64,000 bases of DNA, from contig NZ_BDAG01000005.1 of NCBI RefSeq assembly GCF_002091715.1, positions 1-64,000 on the forward strand, written 5' to 3'. A program made the translations under genes and the position numbers. The notes under the pieces are model-generated. The model saw only the letters and a list, made by a program, of their open reading frames with translations. It was not told where the DNA came from and searched no databases. Of this stretch, positions 18,831 to 31,442 are shown piece after piece; position 1 is the stretch's first letter, and every line of letters starts with the position of its first letter. This DNA is from Pseudomonas migulae NBRC 103157 (GTDB lineage Bacteria; Pseudomonadota; Gammaproteobacteria; Pseudomonadales; Pseudomonadaceae).

Positions 18831-21227
18831 TCAGGCCTCATCCAACGGCACACGCACACTCAGGGTCGTGCCCTCCCCCGGCTCACTTTCAAGCGACAAC
18901 TGTCCTCCCATGATCAACACCCGCTCGCGCATGCCGACAACCCCAAAGGATGTCGGCCTTCCGGTAGCGGGGACAAATCCTACGCCATCATCGCTGACCG
19001 TCAGACACAACTCGTCACCTTCAAGCGCCAACGTCAGTTCCACAGTATGCGCCTGAGCATGCCGCATGACATTGGTCAGCGCCTCCTGAAGGATCCGGAA
19101 CAGGCCAATCGCCTTGGCATCACTGAGCACCGGCAAATTATCCGGCACTTGCACGAGGCACGGAATCTGCGTGCGCGCCTCGAAGCGCCGGGCCTGCCAT
19201 TCGATGGCCGAGGCGATGCCGGCATCCAGAATCGGTGGGCGTAGCGCCGTGGCAACATCTCGCACCAGTTGGAACAACTGAGCGATCAAGCGCTTCATGC
19301 TGTTCAATCGTTCATTCAGACCAGGATCGAGCTGGGCGTAGGCCAATTCGCACATCGACGTCTCCAGCTTCAACACAGTCAACATCTGACCCAGCTCGTC
19401 GTGAACTTCCCGGGCGATGCGGGCCTTTTCCTCTTCCCGCACGCTCTCAAGGTGCGCCGACAACTCACGCAGTTGCTCGCGGGAGCTGGCCAGTTCCAGT
19501 TCGATACGCTTGCTCTCGCTGATGTCCCAGACGATGCCATCCCAGACATAGGCGCCGTCTTCGAGGCGTCGAGTGATGGCTTTGATCTCGGCCCAGCGCT
19601 GCTCGCCCTGACGCGTGAGAATCCGCCCCTGCCACGACCAGTCGCTGTCGGTGTCCAGCGCGTGGTCCTGCGTCCGGTGGTAGCTGGCCTTGTCGTCCGG
19701 ATGCACCAGGCTGCGCAGGCCTTTGTCGCGATGGGCCAGGGTCGCCGGCGAATAACCCACCAGGCTCTCGCTGCCTTCGCTAATGTAGGCAAAGTCGATT
19801 TGCCCCGTCACCGGCGCCCGTTCCAGGCGAAAGACCAATCCCGGCACGTTGGCGGCGATCCCTTGCAGGCGCGCCTCGCTTTCCTGCAACGCGGCCAGGG
19901 CGCGACGGCGCTCGGTGACGTCATTGAGGTAGACCACCAGGTATTCGCCATCGCGGAAACGCAGGAAGCTCAATGAAACATCCGTCGGCAAAAGACTGCC
20001 ATCGGCCCGCAGACAGTTGGTTTCGAAACTTTGCGGACCTTCTTCGCTGGCGCGGGCGCGTTTCCACAGGTTCAGCCAGCGGTCCATGTGCAGACCGGGC
20101 TCGAAGTCAATCAGCGGCCGGTCGATGATGCCGCCCGCCGGATAGCCGAGCATGGTTTCGGCGGCCCGGTTGGCGTAGCGCACATGGCTGTCCCAGTTGA
20201 CCCAGAGAATGCCGACGGTGCTCTGGTCGATGGAAAACTGCGTGAGGCGCAATGCTTCTTCACTGGCGGCTCGCAAGGCAATGTCTTCCCGCGCGGCTAA
20301 CAGACGATGCTCCAGGCTGTGTTGCTGCCGACGCTGCCAGAACACGATCGCCATGCAGCTCAGCATCAGCACCGCCAACAGCAGGCTGAGGTTCTGCCAG
20401 AAACCCGGGGACTCCGTCAGTCGCGGGTACTTGGGTTGCAGCCATTGATTGTGCAGTTGCTCCAGATCCTTGGCCGGGATCGCTCGCAGCGCACTTTCGA
20501 CAATGCCGGCGAGTTCCGGCCAGTCCCGCCGCGTGGCCACGCGCAGCAACTGCGGCAGACCGATGTCGCCGACGACCACCAGCCCGGCAAACTCCGGTTC
20601 GACAGACAGACGCCCCAACTGTGCTTCGTCGACCACGGCGTAGCTGGCCTGCTGACTCAGCAACAGTTGCAAGGCCTGGCGCTCCATCGGTACGCCCTGG
20701 AGGTTCAGGTGCGAATAATTACTGCGCAGGTAATCGGCGGTGGCGCTGGGCATGCGCACGGCAACGCGGGTCTGGCTGTCGAGTTTTTCCAGCTCCACCC
20801 CGCCGGCAGCCTTCTGGTCGCTGACCACCAGCTGCGGCACCCGCATGTACGGGTCGGAAAACTGCCACAGGCGCAGGCCACCGGGGGTTTGCACCAGCCC
20901 TGGCGCGATGTCGATTTCACCTTCGCGGGCGGCGGCCTCCAGCTGCGCGAGGTCGGGAAAATTGCGCCAGCTGAGCTCGACCTTCAGCGACCTGGCCAGC
21001 CACTTCATCAACTCGACATTGACCCCGGACAGCCGCTGCAAGCGGCGATCGTATTGCGCATAGGGCACTTGCAACACCAGCCCGACGCGCAATTCATCAT
21101 GCTGCGCCAGCCATTGCTGCTGGCGTGCGGACAATTGTGCGACGTGCGCGGGTGGCGCAGGCGCCGCCCACCCCATCAAGGGAAACCACAAACAGCCGAT
21201 AACCCACAGGCAGCGAAAACGCTTCAT
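18831..21227 (-). CDS. agtS: Sensor histidine kinase with periplasmic substrate-binding domain and two PAS domains (AgtS-like)
   Basis: A 798-residue membrane kinase. A signal sequence (about residues 1-22) precedes a type-3 solute-binding (SBP_bac_3) domain to about residue 265, which probably senses the ligand directly. A membrane segment follows (LLLAVLMLSCMAIVFW), then two PAS domains (FSIDQSTVGILW... and IAANVPGLVFRLE...). The HisKA_3 dimerisation helix carries the phospho-His in IAREVHDELGQML, and the HATPase has SDDGVGF and GMRERV. The ATG at 21227 gives a clean signal peptide. It precedes the response regulator and then the agt-like transporter, matching PA0600. Confidence 0.85.
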   Translation of the reverse strand: MKRFRCLWVIGCLWFPLMGWAAPAPPAHVAQLSARQQQWLAQHDELRVGLVLQVPYAQYDRRLQRLSGVNVELMKWLARSLKVELSWRNFPDLAQLEAAAREGEIDIAPGLVQTPGGLRLWQFSDPYMRVPQLVVSDQKAAGGVELEKLDSQTRVAVRMPSATADYLRSNYSHLNLQGVPMERQALQLLLSQQASYAVVDEAQLGRLSVEPEFAGLVVVGDIGLPQLLRVATRRDWPELAGIVESALRAIPAKDLEQLHNQWLQPKYPRLTESPGFWQNLSLLLAVLMLSCMAIVFWQRRQQHSLEHRLLAAREDIALRAASEEALRLTQFSIDQSTVGILWVNWDSHVRYANRAAETMLGYPAGGIIDRPLIDFEPGLHMDRWLNLWKRARASEEGPQSFETNCLRADGSLLPTDVSLSFLRFRDGEYLVVYLNDVTERRRALAALQESEARLQGIAANVPGLVFRLERAPVTGQIDFAYISEGSESLVGYSPATLAHRDKGLRSLVHPDDKASYHRTQDHALDTDSDWSWQGRILTRQGEQRWAEIKAITRRLEDGAYVWDGIVWDISESKRIELELASSREQLRELSAHLESVREEEKARIAREVHDELGQMLTVLKLETSMCELAYAQLDPGLNERLNSMKRLIAQLFQLVRDVATALRPPILDAGIASAIEWQARRFEARTQIPCLVQVPDNLPVLSDAKAIGLFRILQEALTNVMRHAQAHTVELTLALEGDELCLTVSDDGVGFVPATGRPTSFGVVGMRERVLIMGGQLSLESEPGEGTTLSVRVPLDEA

Positions 21228-21300
21228 CGAAGTCTCACACACTGACAAATACTGACCAACCCATTAGGCTGCCGGAATAACTTCTGGCCTGGAATATCCG

Positions 21301-22290
21301 ATGCCCCCTGTCTACCGCCTGGCACTGCCAGCATTGTGCCTGTCGCTGATCCTGCCTTGCGCCTTTTCCGTCCAGGCCGCTGATCCCGCACCCGCTGCCG
21401 CGGAAAAACCCGCAGACGAAAAACCGGTCGAACGTCAGCCGCTGCTTGAGCGTAGCCAGGAAGAAGCGACAGCACTTGAGCGAAAAATCCCTGCTCAGGA
21501 ACAGCAACAGTTGCAAGCGGGCAGCGATACCTTTCTGGCCTTGTGGAAACCGGCCAATACGGCGGACCCCAAAGGCGCGGTGATTATCATCCCAGGCGCC
21601 GGTGAAACCGTTGACTGGCCGCAAGCAATCGGCCCCCTGCGACGCAAACTGCCGGACGCCGAGTGGAGCAGCCTGAGTATCACCCTGCCCGACCTGCAAA
21701 GCGATGCCATCGCGCCACGTACCGTCGAAGTCGCGCCAACGCCCAAGGCCCCTGACGTCGGCAGCAAGGACTCGACCACCGCTGCCCCCATCGAGCAGGC
21801 GGCTGGCGGTGAAGCGGAAGTCGTCGACAAGGCCATCGCCGAAACCAGTGACGAGCAGGCCAAAGCCGACGCCGAGCGAATCTTCGCACGCATCGATGCG
21901 GCCATCGCCTACGCCGAACAGCAGAGCGCTCGCCGCATTGTGGTGCTCGGTCATGGCACCGGCGCGTACTGGGCCGCCCGTTACCTGAGTGAGAAGCAGC
22001 CTTCGCAAGTCGAGAAATTCGCGATGGTCGCCGCCCAGACGCCCGTTGCGGCGAAACCGGAACTGGCTGAATTGACACCGACCCTTAAATTGCCGACGGC
22101 CGACATCTTCTACATGGATAAGCCGCTGGACCGCAACGCGGCATTGGAACGCTTGCAGGCCAGCAAGCGTTTGAAGGCTTCGGCGTTCAGTCAGGTATCG
22201 CTCAAGGCATTGCCGGGGGATAGCAAGGCCGAGCAGGAGCAGTTGGTGCGCCGGGTGCGGGGTTGGTTGAACCCGCAGCCTGCGGACTGA
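21301..22290 (+). CDS. DUF3530 family alpha/beta-hydrolase-like secreted protein
   Basis: A 329-residue protein with a signal peptide (residues 1-25, ending FSVQAADPAP), an Ala/Pro/Glu-rich linker, then an alpha/beta-hydrolase-like core: GAVIIIPGAG, and GHGTGAYWAARYL at the nucleophile-elbow position. The elbow has Thr where a catalytic Ser is usual, so hydrolase activity is uncertain. DUF3530 proteins have no established function. A central stretch, about residues 140-190, is low-complexity and acidic. It is divergent from agtS with 73 bp between them. Confidence 0.85.
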   Translation: MPPVYRLALPALCLSLILPCAFSVQAADPAPAAAEKPADEKPVERQPLLERSQEEATALERKIPAQEQQQLQAGSDTFLALWKPANTADPKGAVIIIPGAGETVDWPQAIGPLRRKLPDAEWSSLSITLPDLQSDAIAPRTVEVAPTPKAPDVGSKDSTTAAPIEQAAGGEAEVVDKAIAETSDEQAKADAERIFARIDAAIAYAEQQSARRIVVLGHGTGAYWAARYLSEKQPSQVEKFAMVAAQTPVAAKPELAELTPTLKLPTADIFYMDKPLDRNAALERLQASKRLKASAFSQVSLKALPGDSKAEQEQLVRRVRGWLNPQPAD

Positions 22291-22305
22291 CAGACCGAGT
22301 TGCTC

Positions 22306-22425
22306 CCTTCGCGAGCAAGTCGAATCGTCGCACCGTCGCTCCCACATTTGATCTTCAGCGGACATAGAATTTGTGTCCAACCGAAATCAAATGTGGGAGC
22401 GACGATTCGACTTGCTCGCGAAGGG
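22306..22425. repeat. Long inverted repeat (REP-like pair)
   Basis: The left arm starts CCCTTCGCGAGCAAGTCGAA at 22306, and the right arm (22386-22425) is its complement ending TTGCTCGCGAAGGG. The left arm has a five-base insertion. This is a variant REP family in which the usual AAGCCCGCTCC core is replaced by AAGTCGAATCGTCGCTCC. It lies between the DUF3530 gene and djlA, convergent ends of both. Confidence 0.85.
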
Positions 22426-22454
22426 GGCATCACCGGCAACACAAACCTTCCCGG

Positions 22455-23222
22455 CTAGCGAAAATCCCGCCGCTGACGAATCAACGTATAGGCGCTATGC
22501 AATTCGCGCGTCTTTTCCGTCGCTTCACGCACCTGCAACGCCGTCGCCCCGCTGCCGGCAATCTTGTCCGGATGATGGCGACTCAGCAGGCGTCGATAAG
22601 CGCGCTTGATCTGCGCCGGCTCAGTGGTGGCGGACACGCCCAGCAGCATCATCGCTTCCTGATAAGTGACCGCACTGTTGACGACCGATGGCCTGGACGG
22701 CTCGTAGTCCGCCGCCAGCCCCTGAACCTGATACGACGTCCAGCCGAGCCATTTGCCCCATTGGACAATCAGCTCGCGCTCGGCATGACCGGCGCGGCCA
22801 TCGGCCCAGACCATTCGCCAGCAGGCGCGCAACACGCCCTCCGCCGCATGGGGTTGAGCACTCAAGCGTCGCAGATAGCCGCGCAACCGGTCATGTCCCG
22901 ACTTGCCGCGATTGAACGCCGCGATCGCCCGGCGCTTTGCCGACTCGCTCATTTCCAGCGCCTGCATTTCCTGACGCGCCTGTTGGATGTGGCCATCCAC
23001 CACCCGCCCGTCACACTTGGCCAGCCGCCCCAGCAACACGAACAGCAGTTCATCGTTGCGCAGCACCGGACGACCTCCGAGCGCTTCACGCAAATGCCCC
23101 CAGCTCTGCAGTTTCAAGTGCCGATCCAGCGCCTGCCCCAACAACGCGCCGAGCATGGCCCCCGGGATGCTGGCGATGGCATAGCCCGCTCCGGCTCCAA
23201 TCAGAGTCCCTGGCCACAGCAT
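22455..23222 (-). CDS. djlA: Co-chaperone DjlA (TerB + DnaJ domains)
   Basis: A 255-residue protein. An N-terminal glycine-rich hydrophobic segment (LWPGTLIGAGAGYAIASIPGA... region) anchors it to the membrane. A TerB-like helical domain follows (FVLLGRLAKCDGRVVDGHI...), and the C-terminal J domain has its HPD motif in LLSRHHPDKIAG. It stimulates DnaK ATPase. The gene starts one base from the murU stop and is part of the amgK-murU-djlA unit. Confidence 0.9.
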   Translation of the reverse strand: MLWPGTLIGAGAGYAIASIPGAMLGALLGQALDRHLKLQSWGHLREALGGRPVLRNDELLFVLLGRLAKCDGRVVDGHIQQARQEMQALEMSESAKRRAIAAFNRGKSGHDRLRGYLRRLSAQPHAAEGVLRACWRMVWADGRAGHAERELIVQWGKWLGWTSYQVQGLAADYEPSRPSVVNSAVTYQEAMMLLGVSATTEPAQIKRAYRRLLSRHHPDKIAGSGATALQVREATEKTRELHSAYTLIRQRRDFR

Positions 23223-23223
23223 G

Positions 23224-24911
<1,688 letters not shown>

Positions 24912-25041
24912 TGCAAGGGTCTCCGACGGCGCTAGCCGTCAAGCGGGTCATGCTTTATTATCCAGCATCTTTTTCAGACCATCGAGAGGCGTGCGGCCCA
25001 CACCGCGGGCAGATGGCACGCAGGAAGCCCGGACTAATAAG

Positions 25042-27840
25042 ATGGCATTGAAATCCCCCGCGTTTCGTAAAAAATTTCCGTTGTTGGTTACCGGCAGTCT
25101 GCTGGCCCTGCAACCTCTAGCCACTTCGTTCGTGGTCGCCGCGGAACAGTATGACTGCTCAGTCTCTGCTTCGGGTGCCTGGGACTGTGCACCAAAGACG
25201 CCGGCGGCTGCATTGCCACCGCGTCCCGTCCATGACGGCAGCGCTGTTTCCGCGACCGGTGAAGCCCCGGCCGAGAGCGCCAGCGGTGAAGACACTGGCG
25301 CCAAGACTACGCTGGTCACCGAATCCAAAGGCCGCGGTCTCAAGTCACGTAGCGAAGACTACAGTCACCTCGACTGGGTTCCGCGCGAGAAGCTCACTGC
25401 GGCGCAATTGGCCGAAACCGGTCCTTATTGCTCTGGTTCCTATATCGAACCGATTCGTCCTGGCATGAATGACAAGACGAATAAAAGTGACGCTCCGACC
25501 TTTGTCGGCGCCAAGGCCTCCCGCTATAAGCAGGATGAGCAGATCGCGACCCTGGCGGGCGACGTGGTCTTGCGTCAGGGCAGCATGCAGGCTGAAGCCG
25601 ACGAAGCGAACCTCTATCAGGCCGAGAGCCGTGGCGAGCTGGACGGCAACGTGCGCATTCGCGACAACGGCGCGCTGATTGTCGGCGACCACGCCGAAGT
25701 GCAGCTGGACACCGGGGAAGCCAAGGTCGACAACGCCGAATACGTGATGCACAAATCCCGTATCCGCGGTAACGCGCTGTACGCCAAGCGCGCCGAGAAC
25801 GCGATCATCCGCCTCAAGGATGGTACGTACACCACGTGCGAACCGAACAGCAATGCCTGGCAGCTCAAGGGCAACAACATCACCTTGAACCCGGCCACCG
25901 GTTTCGGTACTGCGACCAACGTGACGCTGCGGGTCAAGGACATTCCTGTCCTGTACACGCCGTATATCTATTTCCCGATCGACGACCGTCGTCAGTCCGG
26001 TTTCCTGCCGCCGACCATTGGCACCGGCAGCGATACCGGCTTCCTGCTGGTCACTCCGTATTACTTCAACCTGGCGCCGAACTACGACGCCACGTTGTAC
26101 CCGCGCTATATGAGCAAGCGCGGCCTGTTGATGGAAGGCGAATTCCGTTACCTGACCAAGTCCAGCGAAGGTCAGTTCGGCGCCGCGTACCTCAACGATG
26201 ACAACACCGATCGTAGCCAGCAGACCGACTACGAAAAAACCCGCTACATGTACAACTGGCAGCACAAGGGTGGTCTTGACTCTCGCGTCTTCACTCAAGT
26301 CGATTACACCAAGATCAGCGATCCGTATTACTTCCAGGATCTGCAGACCGATCAGATTGGCGTGAAAAGCAACGATTACGTCAATCAGCAGGGCTCCGTC
26401 ACCTACCGTGGCGACAGCTACACCGCTCGTTTGAACGCCCAGGCCTATCAGCTCGCAACCGTTTCAAACATCACGCCGTATGATCGCCTGCCGCAACTCA
26501 CCTTCAACGGTCAGTTGCCTGTGCATCCGAATGGCTTGAATTTCGACTACGAAACAGAAGTCGTTCGGTTTGAGCGGGACCTGGAAACAGGTCAGTTTTC
26601 CGATGAAAACGGCGTCCTGTCGCCTCGCCTGGACACCAACGTGACGGGCCTGGCTCGTGCCAACGGTAATCGTCTGAACCTTAAGCCAGGCGTGAGCCTG
26701 CCTTTGGATTGGACGTATGGTTTCGTGAAGCCGTCGCTCAAGTATCAATACACTCAGTACGACCTTGATCTTGATAGCACCGGCAAGAATGATCTCCTGA
26801 CGAATCGCAATAGAGCTTCGGCCCTCGGCGAGTCGTTCAGCAGTTCGCAAAACCGTGGCGTCCCGATCGCAAGTATCGACAGCGGCCTGTATTTCGACCG
26901 CAACACCACCTGGTTCGGCAAGAACTATCGCCAGACCCTGGAACCACGTCTGTTCTACCTGTATGTGCCTGAAGAAGACCAGAAAGACATCCCGGTCTTC
27001 GACACTGGCGAATACACCTTCAACTATGCGTCTCTGTTCCGTGACAACCGCTTCTCGGGCTCCGACCGTGTCGGCGACGAGAACAAACTGTCGCTGGGCG
27101 TGACCAACCGCTGGATCGAAGAAGACGGCTTCGAACGTCAACGCATCAGCGTCGGCCAGGCCTTGTACTTCAAGGATCGCGAAGTCCAGTTGCCGGGTAT
27201 CGATGCGAAAACCCGCGAAGATGCCCAGGCCAACGTTTCTCCGTACGCGCTGGAATACGAATACCGCTGGAACCGCGATTGGCGCACGACCGCCGATTAC
27301 AACTGGGACCCGGACAGCCACAGCCCTCGCTCGGGCAGCGCGATGTTCCACTACCAGCCTGAAGACAACCCGAACAAGGTCATCAACGCCGGCTATCGCT
27401 ATCGTAATGACCAGGTTCGTTACGACCAGAACACCGGTCAATGGTCGGTGGGCGGCGGTGACTACGGCACTCCGGGCACCCCGGGTTACGTGAAGGATTA
27501 CTACAAGATCCAGCAGCACGACTTCTCGGTGATCTGGCCGATCGTGCCGCAATGGAACGCCATCAGCCGCTGGCAATATGACTACAACCGCAACCGTACC
27601 CTGGAAGCCTTCGGTGGTTTCGAGTACGACAACTGCTGCTGGAAACTGCGCCTGATCAACCGTTACTGGGTGTCGTATGACGAGTTCAGTCAGAACGCCC
27701 CTGAAAACGAGAAAGGCGACCATGGCATCTTCCTACAGATCGTTCTGAAAGGTCTCGGCGGCCTCACCGGCGCCAAAGTAGAGAGCTTCCTCGACAAAGG
27801 CATCCAAGGTTATCGTGAACGTGAAGACCAAGCTTTCTGA
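25042..27840 (+). CDS. lptD: LPS-assembly protein LptD
   Basis: A 932-residue outer-membrane beta-barrel that inserts lipopolysaccharide with LptE. A signal peptide ends near Ala34. A Pseudomonas-type N-terminal extension is followed by the LptA-like jellyroll (about residues 155-300) and the barrel. The disulfide cysteines of the E. coli enzyme are represented by one in TCEPNSN and the CC pair in NCCWKL near the C-terminus. Extra cysteines occur at 39, 49 and in [11 protein letters not shown] 25042 is chosen because it begins a signal peptide; the frame is open back to 24808. It is followed by surA, which overlaps its end. Confidence 0.96.
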   Translation: MALKSPAFRKKFPLLVTGSLLALQPLATSFVVAAEQYDCSVSASGAWDCAPKTPAAALPPRPVHDGSAVSATGEAPAESASGEDTGAKTTLVTESKGRGLKSRSEDYSHLDWVPREKLTAAQLAETGPYCSGSYIEPIRPGMNDKTNKSDAPTFVGAKASRYKQDEQIATLAGDVVLRQGSMQAEADEANLYQAESRGELDGNVRIRDNGALIVGDHAEVQLDTGEAKVDNAEYVMHKSRIRGNALYAKRAENAIIRLKDGTYTTCEPNSNAWQLKGNNITLNPATGFGTATNVTLRVKDIPVLYTPYIYFPIDDRRQSGFLPPTIGTGSDTGFLLVTPYYFNLAPNYDATLYPRYMSKRGLLMEGEFRYLTKSSEGQFGAAYLNDDNTDRSQQTDYEKTRYMYNWQHKGGLDSRVFTQVDYTKISDPYYFQDLQTDQIGVKSNDYVNQQGSVTYRGDSYTARLNAQAYQLATVSNITPYDRLPQLTFNGQLPVHPNGLNFDYETEVVRFERDLETGQFSDENGVLSPRLDTNVTGLARANGNRLNLKPGVSLPLDWTYGFVKPSLKYQYTQYDLDLDSTGKNDLLTNRNRASALGESFSSSQNRGVPIASIDSGLYFDRNTTWFGKNYRQTLEPRLFYLYVPEEDQKDIPVFDTGEYTFNYASLFRDNRFSGSDRVGDENKLSLGVTNRWIEEDGFERQRISVGQALYFKDREVQLPGIDAKTREDAQANVSPYALEYEYRWNRDWRTTADYNWDPDSHSPRSGSAMFHYQPEDNPNKVINAGYRYRNDQVRYDQNTGQWSVGGGDYGTPGTPGYVKDYYKIQQHDFSVIWPIVPQWNAISRWQYDYNRNRTLEAFGGFEYDNCCWKLRLINRYWVSYDEFSQNAPENEKGDHGIFLQIVLKGLGGLTGAKVESFLDKGIQGYREREDQAF

Positions 27841-29137
27841 TTGTCTGCGCCCGCTAGTGCTGGGCGCGCTGTTCCTGGGTACTGCGGCGAATGCCGCGGT
27901 ACAGTCCATCGACAGAGTGGTGGCCATTGTCGATAACGATGTGGTCATGCAGAGCCAACTGGACCAGCGTGTTCACGAAGTTCAGCAAACCATCGCCAAA
28001 CGCGGCGCTTCCGCGCCGCCGGCCAGCGTGCTGGACCAGCAGGTGCTGGAGCGCCTGATCATCGAGAACCTGCAACTGCAGATCGGCGAACGCTCCGGCA
28101 TCCGCATTACCGATGAAGAGCTGAACCAGGCGGTCGGCACTATTGCCCAGCGCAATAACATGTCGATTGAACAATTCCGCGCCGCACTGACTCGCGACGG
28201 TCTGTCTTACGACGACGCCCGTGAACAGATTCGCCGCGAAATGGTCATCAGCCGTGTGCGTCAACGCCGTGTGGCCGAACGCATCCAGGTGTCCGAACAG
28301 GAAGTGAAGAACTTCCTCGCCTCCGACCTTGGCAAAATGCAGTTGTCCGAAGAATTCCGTCTGGCCAACATCCTGATTCCTACGCCGGAAAGCGCTAACT
28401 CCGACGCGATTCAGAATGCAGCCAAACAGGCAGACGCGGTTTACCAGCAGCTCAAGCAAGGCGCTGACTTCGGTCAGTTGGCAATCGCCAAATCCGCCAG
28501 CGAAACCGCACTGGAAGGCGGCGACATGGGCTGGCGTAAAGCCGCTCAATTGCCACCTCCGTTCGATCGCATGCTGAGCACCATGGCGGTTGGCGACGTT
28601 ACCCAGCCAATGCGCACGCCGGGGGGCTTCATCATCCTGAAGATCCTCGACAAGCGTGGCGGCGAGACCCAGACGCGTGATGAAGTGCACGTGCGTCATA
28701 TCCTGGTCAAACCTAGCCCGATCCGCGACGAAGCTAAAACCAAGGCTTTGGCTGAATCGCTCTATAGCCGCATCGAATCGGGCGAAGATTTCGGCGAACT
28801 GGCGAAAAGTTTCTCGGAAGATCCGGGTTCCGCCCTCAACGGTGGCGACCTGAACTGGATCGACCCGAATGCATTGGTGCCTGAATTCCGCGAAGTGATG
28901 GCCAAGACCCCACAAGGTCAGCTGTCCAAGCCATTCCAGACTCAATATGGCTGGCACGTTCTGGAAGTCCTTGGCCGTCGCGCCACTGACAGCACCACCC
29001 AGGCCCGTGAGCAGCAAGCCATGACCGTACTGCGTAACCGCAAATACGACGAAGAGCTGCAAACCTGGCTGCGTCAGATCCGTGACGAAGCGTACGTAGA
29101 GATCAAACTCCCTGGTGCAGACCAGGCAGCGCAGTGA
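27815..29137 (+). CDS. surA: Periplasmic peptidyl-prolyl isomerase/chaperone SurA
   Basis: A 440-residue chaperone for outer-membrane proteins. A signal peptide (about residues 1-27, ending ANAA) is followed by the SurA N-domain ([21 protein letters not shown]). Two parvulin domains follow (first around [12 protein letters not shown], second around [15 protein letters not shown]), then the C-terminal helix. The gene overlaps lptD by 26 bases. The GTG at 27815 has AAGG 5 bases upstream; a GTG at 27821 is an alternative that removes two residues. Confidence 0.95.
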   Translation: MNVKTKLSDCLRPLVLGALFLGTAANAAVQSIDRVVAIVDNDVVMQSQLDQRVHEVQQTIAKRGASAPPASVLDQQVLERLIIENLQLQIGERSGIRITDEELNQAVGTIAQRNNMSIEQFRAALTRDGLSYDDAREQIRREMVISRVRQRRVAERIQVSEQEVKNFLASDLGKMQLSEEFRLANILIPTPESANSDAIQNAAKQADAVYQQLKQGADFGQLAIAKSASETALEGGDMGWRKAAQLPPPFDRMLSTMAVGDVTQPMRTPGGFIILKILDKRGGETQTRDEVHVRHILVKPSPIRDEAKTKALAESLYSRIESGEDFGELAKSFSEDPGSALNGGDLNWIDPNALVPEFREVMAKTPQGQLSKPFQTQYGWHVLEVLGRRATDSTTQAREQQAMTVLRNRKYDEELQTWLRQIRDEAYVEIKLPGADQAAQ

Positions 29138-30123
29138 AACCCAAGCGTTTCGCGCTGACACCCGGTGAACCGGCCGGCATAGGTCCTGACCTGTGCCTGC
29201 TGCTCGCCTCGCAAGCCCAGCCACACCCCCTGATTGCCATTACCAGTCGCGACCTGCTCATAGAGCGGGCCGCGCAACTGGGTGTGGTTGTCGATTTGCT
29301 GCCAGTCACGCCTGATGCCTGGCCGGATGTACCCGCGCCAGCCAACAGTCTGTATGTCTGGGATACACCGCTTAGTGCGCCGGTGATTGCCGGGCAGCTC
29401 GATAAAGCCAATGCGGCCTTCGTTCTGGAAACCCTTACCCGCGCGGGTCAGGGCTGCCTCGACGGGCATTTCGACGGGATGATTACCGCCCCTGTGCACA
29501 AGGGTGTGATCAATGAATCAGGCATCGCCTTTTCCGGTCATACGGAATTTCTCGCGGACCTGACGCATACCGCGCAAGTGGTGATGATGCTCGCGACTCG
29601 CGGATTGCGTGTGGCGCTGGTAACCACTCACCTGCCCCTTCGCGAGATTGCCGATGCAATCACGCCGGAGCGTCTGGAACGGGTCACGCGGATATTGCAC
29701 GCGGACCTGCAGGAAAAATTCGGCATCGCCCGGCCACGCATCCTGGTCTGCGGGCTCAACCCGCACGCCGGTGAAGGCGGACACCTGGGCCATGAAGAAA
29801 TCGACATCATTGAACCTACATTAGAGCGCCTGCGCGGCGAGGGCATGGACCTTCGCGGCCCCCTCCCCGCCGACACTCTGTTTACCCCCAAATATCTGGA
29901 GCACTGCGACGCGGTGCTGGCGATGTACCACGACCAGGGCCTGCCCGTGCTGAAATACAAAGGCTTCGGCGCGGCAGTCAACGTGACCCTCGGCTTGCCG
30001 ATCATCCGCACTTCGGTCGACCACGGCACTGCCCTGGACCTGGCCGGCAGCGGCAAAATCGACACCGGCAGCCTGCAAGTCGCCCTGGAAACCGCCTACC
30101 AGATGGCCGAGACCCGTTTATGA
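29134..30123 (+). CDS. pdxA: 4-hydroxythreonine-4-phosphate dehydrogenase
   Basis: A 329-residue PdxA of the DXP-dependent pyridoxal 5'-phosphate pathway. The opening [12 protein letters not shown], metal-binding His in [27 protein letters not shown] and [14 protein letters not shown] are all present. It starts with GTG overlapping the surA stop by four bases and itself overlaps rsmA by four bases. Confidence 0.96.
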   Translation: MKPKRFALTPGEPAGIGPDLCLLLASQAQPHPLIAITSRDLLIERAAQLGVVVDLLPVTPDAWPDVPAPANSLYVWDTPLSAPVIAGQLDKANAAFVLETLTRAGQGCLDGHFDGMITAPVHKGVINESGIAFSGHTEFLADLTHTAQVVMMLATRGLRVALVTTHLPLREIADAITPERLERVTRILHADLQEKFGIARPRILVCGLNPHAGEGGHLGHEEIDIIEPTLERLRGEGMDLRGPLPADTLFTPKYLEHCDAVLAMYHDQGLPVLKYKGFGAAVNVTLGLPIIRTSVDHGTALDLAGSGKIDTGSLQVALETAYQMAETRL

Positions 30124-30938
30124 CCGAGCATTACCAACACCGTGCGCGCAAGCGTTTCGGCCAGAACTTCCTGCACGATGCCGGCGTTATCGACCGCATC
30201 CTGCGCTCCATCCATGCCAAACCCGAAGACCGCCTGCTGGAAATCGGCCCGGGCCAGGGCGCGCTGACTCAAGGCCTGCTGAACAGCGGCGCCCAGCTGG
30301 ACGTGGTGGAGCTGGACAAAGACCTGATCCCGATCCTCAACCAACAGTTCGCCGGCAAGAGCAACTTCAACCTGCATCAGGGTGACGCGCTGAAGTTCGA
30401 CTTCAACAGCCTGAACGCTGCGCCGAACAGCCTGCGAGTGGTCGGCAATCTGCCGTACAACATCTCTACGCCGCTGATATTTCACCTGCTGAACAACGCG
30501 GGCATCATTCGCGACATGCACTTCATGCTGCAAAAGGAAGTGGTCGAGCGTCTGGCTGCCGGCCCTGGCGGCGGCGACTGGGGTCGCCTGTCGATCATGG
30601 TTCAGTACCACTGCCGCGTGGAGCACCTGTTCAACGTTGGCCCAGGCGCGTTCAACCCACCGCCGAAAGTCGACTCGGCCATCGTGCGTCTGGTGCCACA
30701 CGCCGTACTGCCGCACCCGGCCAAGGATCACCGCTTGCTGGAGCGCGTCGTGCGCGAAGCCTTCAACCAGCGCCGCAAGACCCTGCGCAACACCCTCAAA
30801 CTGCTGCTGAGCAACGACGAAATCACCGCCGCCGGTGTCGACGGCAGCTTGCGTCCCGAACAGCTCGATCTGGCCGCCTTCGTGCGCCTGGCCGACAAGC
30901 TCAGCGAACAAGTCCTACAGAAGCCCGCCGCCGACTGA
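30120..30938 (+). CDS. rsmA: 16S rRNA (adenine(1518)-N6/adenine(1519)-N6)-dimethyltransferase
   Basis: A 272-residue KsgA/RsmA methyltransferase that dimethylates the two adenines of the 3'-terminal 16S rRNA loop. It shows [11 protein letters not shown], the SAM motif [11 protein letters not shown], the acidic VVELDKDL, and catalytic motif [10 protein letters not shown]. It is coupled to pdxA by an ATGA overlap; apaG follows after 123 bp. Confidence 0.97.
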   Translation: MTEHYQHRARKRFGQNFLHDAGVIDRILRSIHAKPEDRLLEIGPGQGALTQGLLNSGAQLDVVELDKDLIPILNQQFAGKSNFNLHQGDALKFDFNSLNAAPNSLRVVGNLPYNISTPLIFHLLNNAGIIRDMHFMLQKEVVERLAAGPGGGDWGRLSIMVQYHCRVEHLFNVGPGAFNPPPKVDSAIVRLVPHAVLPHPAKDHRLLERVVREAFNQRRKTLRNTLKLLLSNDEITAAGVDGSLRPEQLDLAAFVRLADKLSEQVLQKPAAD

Positions 30939-31061
30939 CAGGCAACAAGCGTTATCGGGTAGGACACCAGCTCCCATGTCTGGTTTACTACCCGATACTT
31001 GGCCTAGACTGAGTTGCATCAGCTACGCCCCGCGTCCCGCTTCGTTTTTAAGGCCTCTTGC

Positions 31062-31442
31062 ATGTCCGATCCTCGTTATCAGGTCGACGTCAGCGTCGTC
31101 ACCCGCTATCTGGCAGAACAATCGCAACCCGAGCAAAACCGCTTTGCCTTCGCTTACACCATCACCGTGCACAACAATGGCGAATTACCGGCCAAACTGT
31201 TGTCGAGGCATTGGGTGATCACCGATGGCGACGGACATGTCGAAGAGGTTCGCGGTGCCGGCGTTGTTGGTCAGCAACCGTTGATCGATGTGGGCAAAAG
31301 CCACACCTACAGCAGCGGTACCGTCATGACCTCCAAGGTCGGCACCATGCAAGGCACCTATCAAATGATCGCCGATGACGGTAAGCACTTCGACGCCATC
31401 ATCGCCCCATTCCGCCTGGCGGTGCCTGGAGCCCTGCACTGA
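31062..31442 (+). CDS. apaG: ApaG (DUF525) protein
   Basis: A 126-residue fibronectin-III-like protein. Motifs are [43 protein letters not shown] and GTMQGTYQM. Its biochemical role is unsettled. ATG 31062 begins [10 protein letters not shown] as in relatives. The stop overlaps the apaH ATG by one base, giving a coupled pair. Confidence 0.94.
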   Translation: MSDPRYQVDVSVVTRYLAEQSQPEQNRFAFAYTITVHNNGELPAKLLSRHWVITDGDGHVEEVRGAGVVGQQPLIDVGKSHTYSSGTVMTSKVGTMQGTYQMIADDGKHFDAIIAPFRLAVPGALH

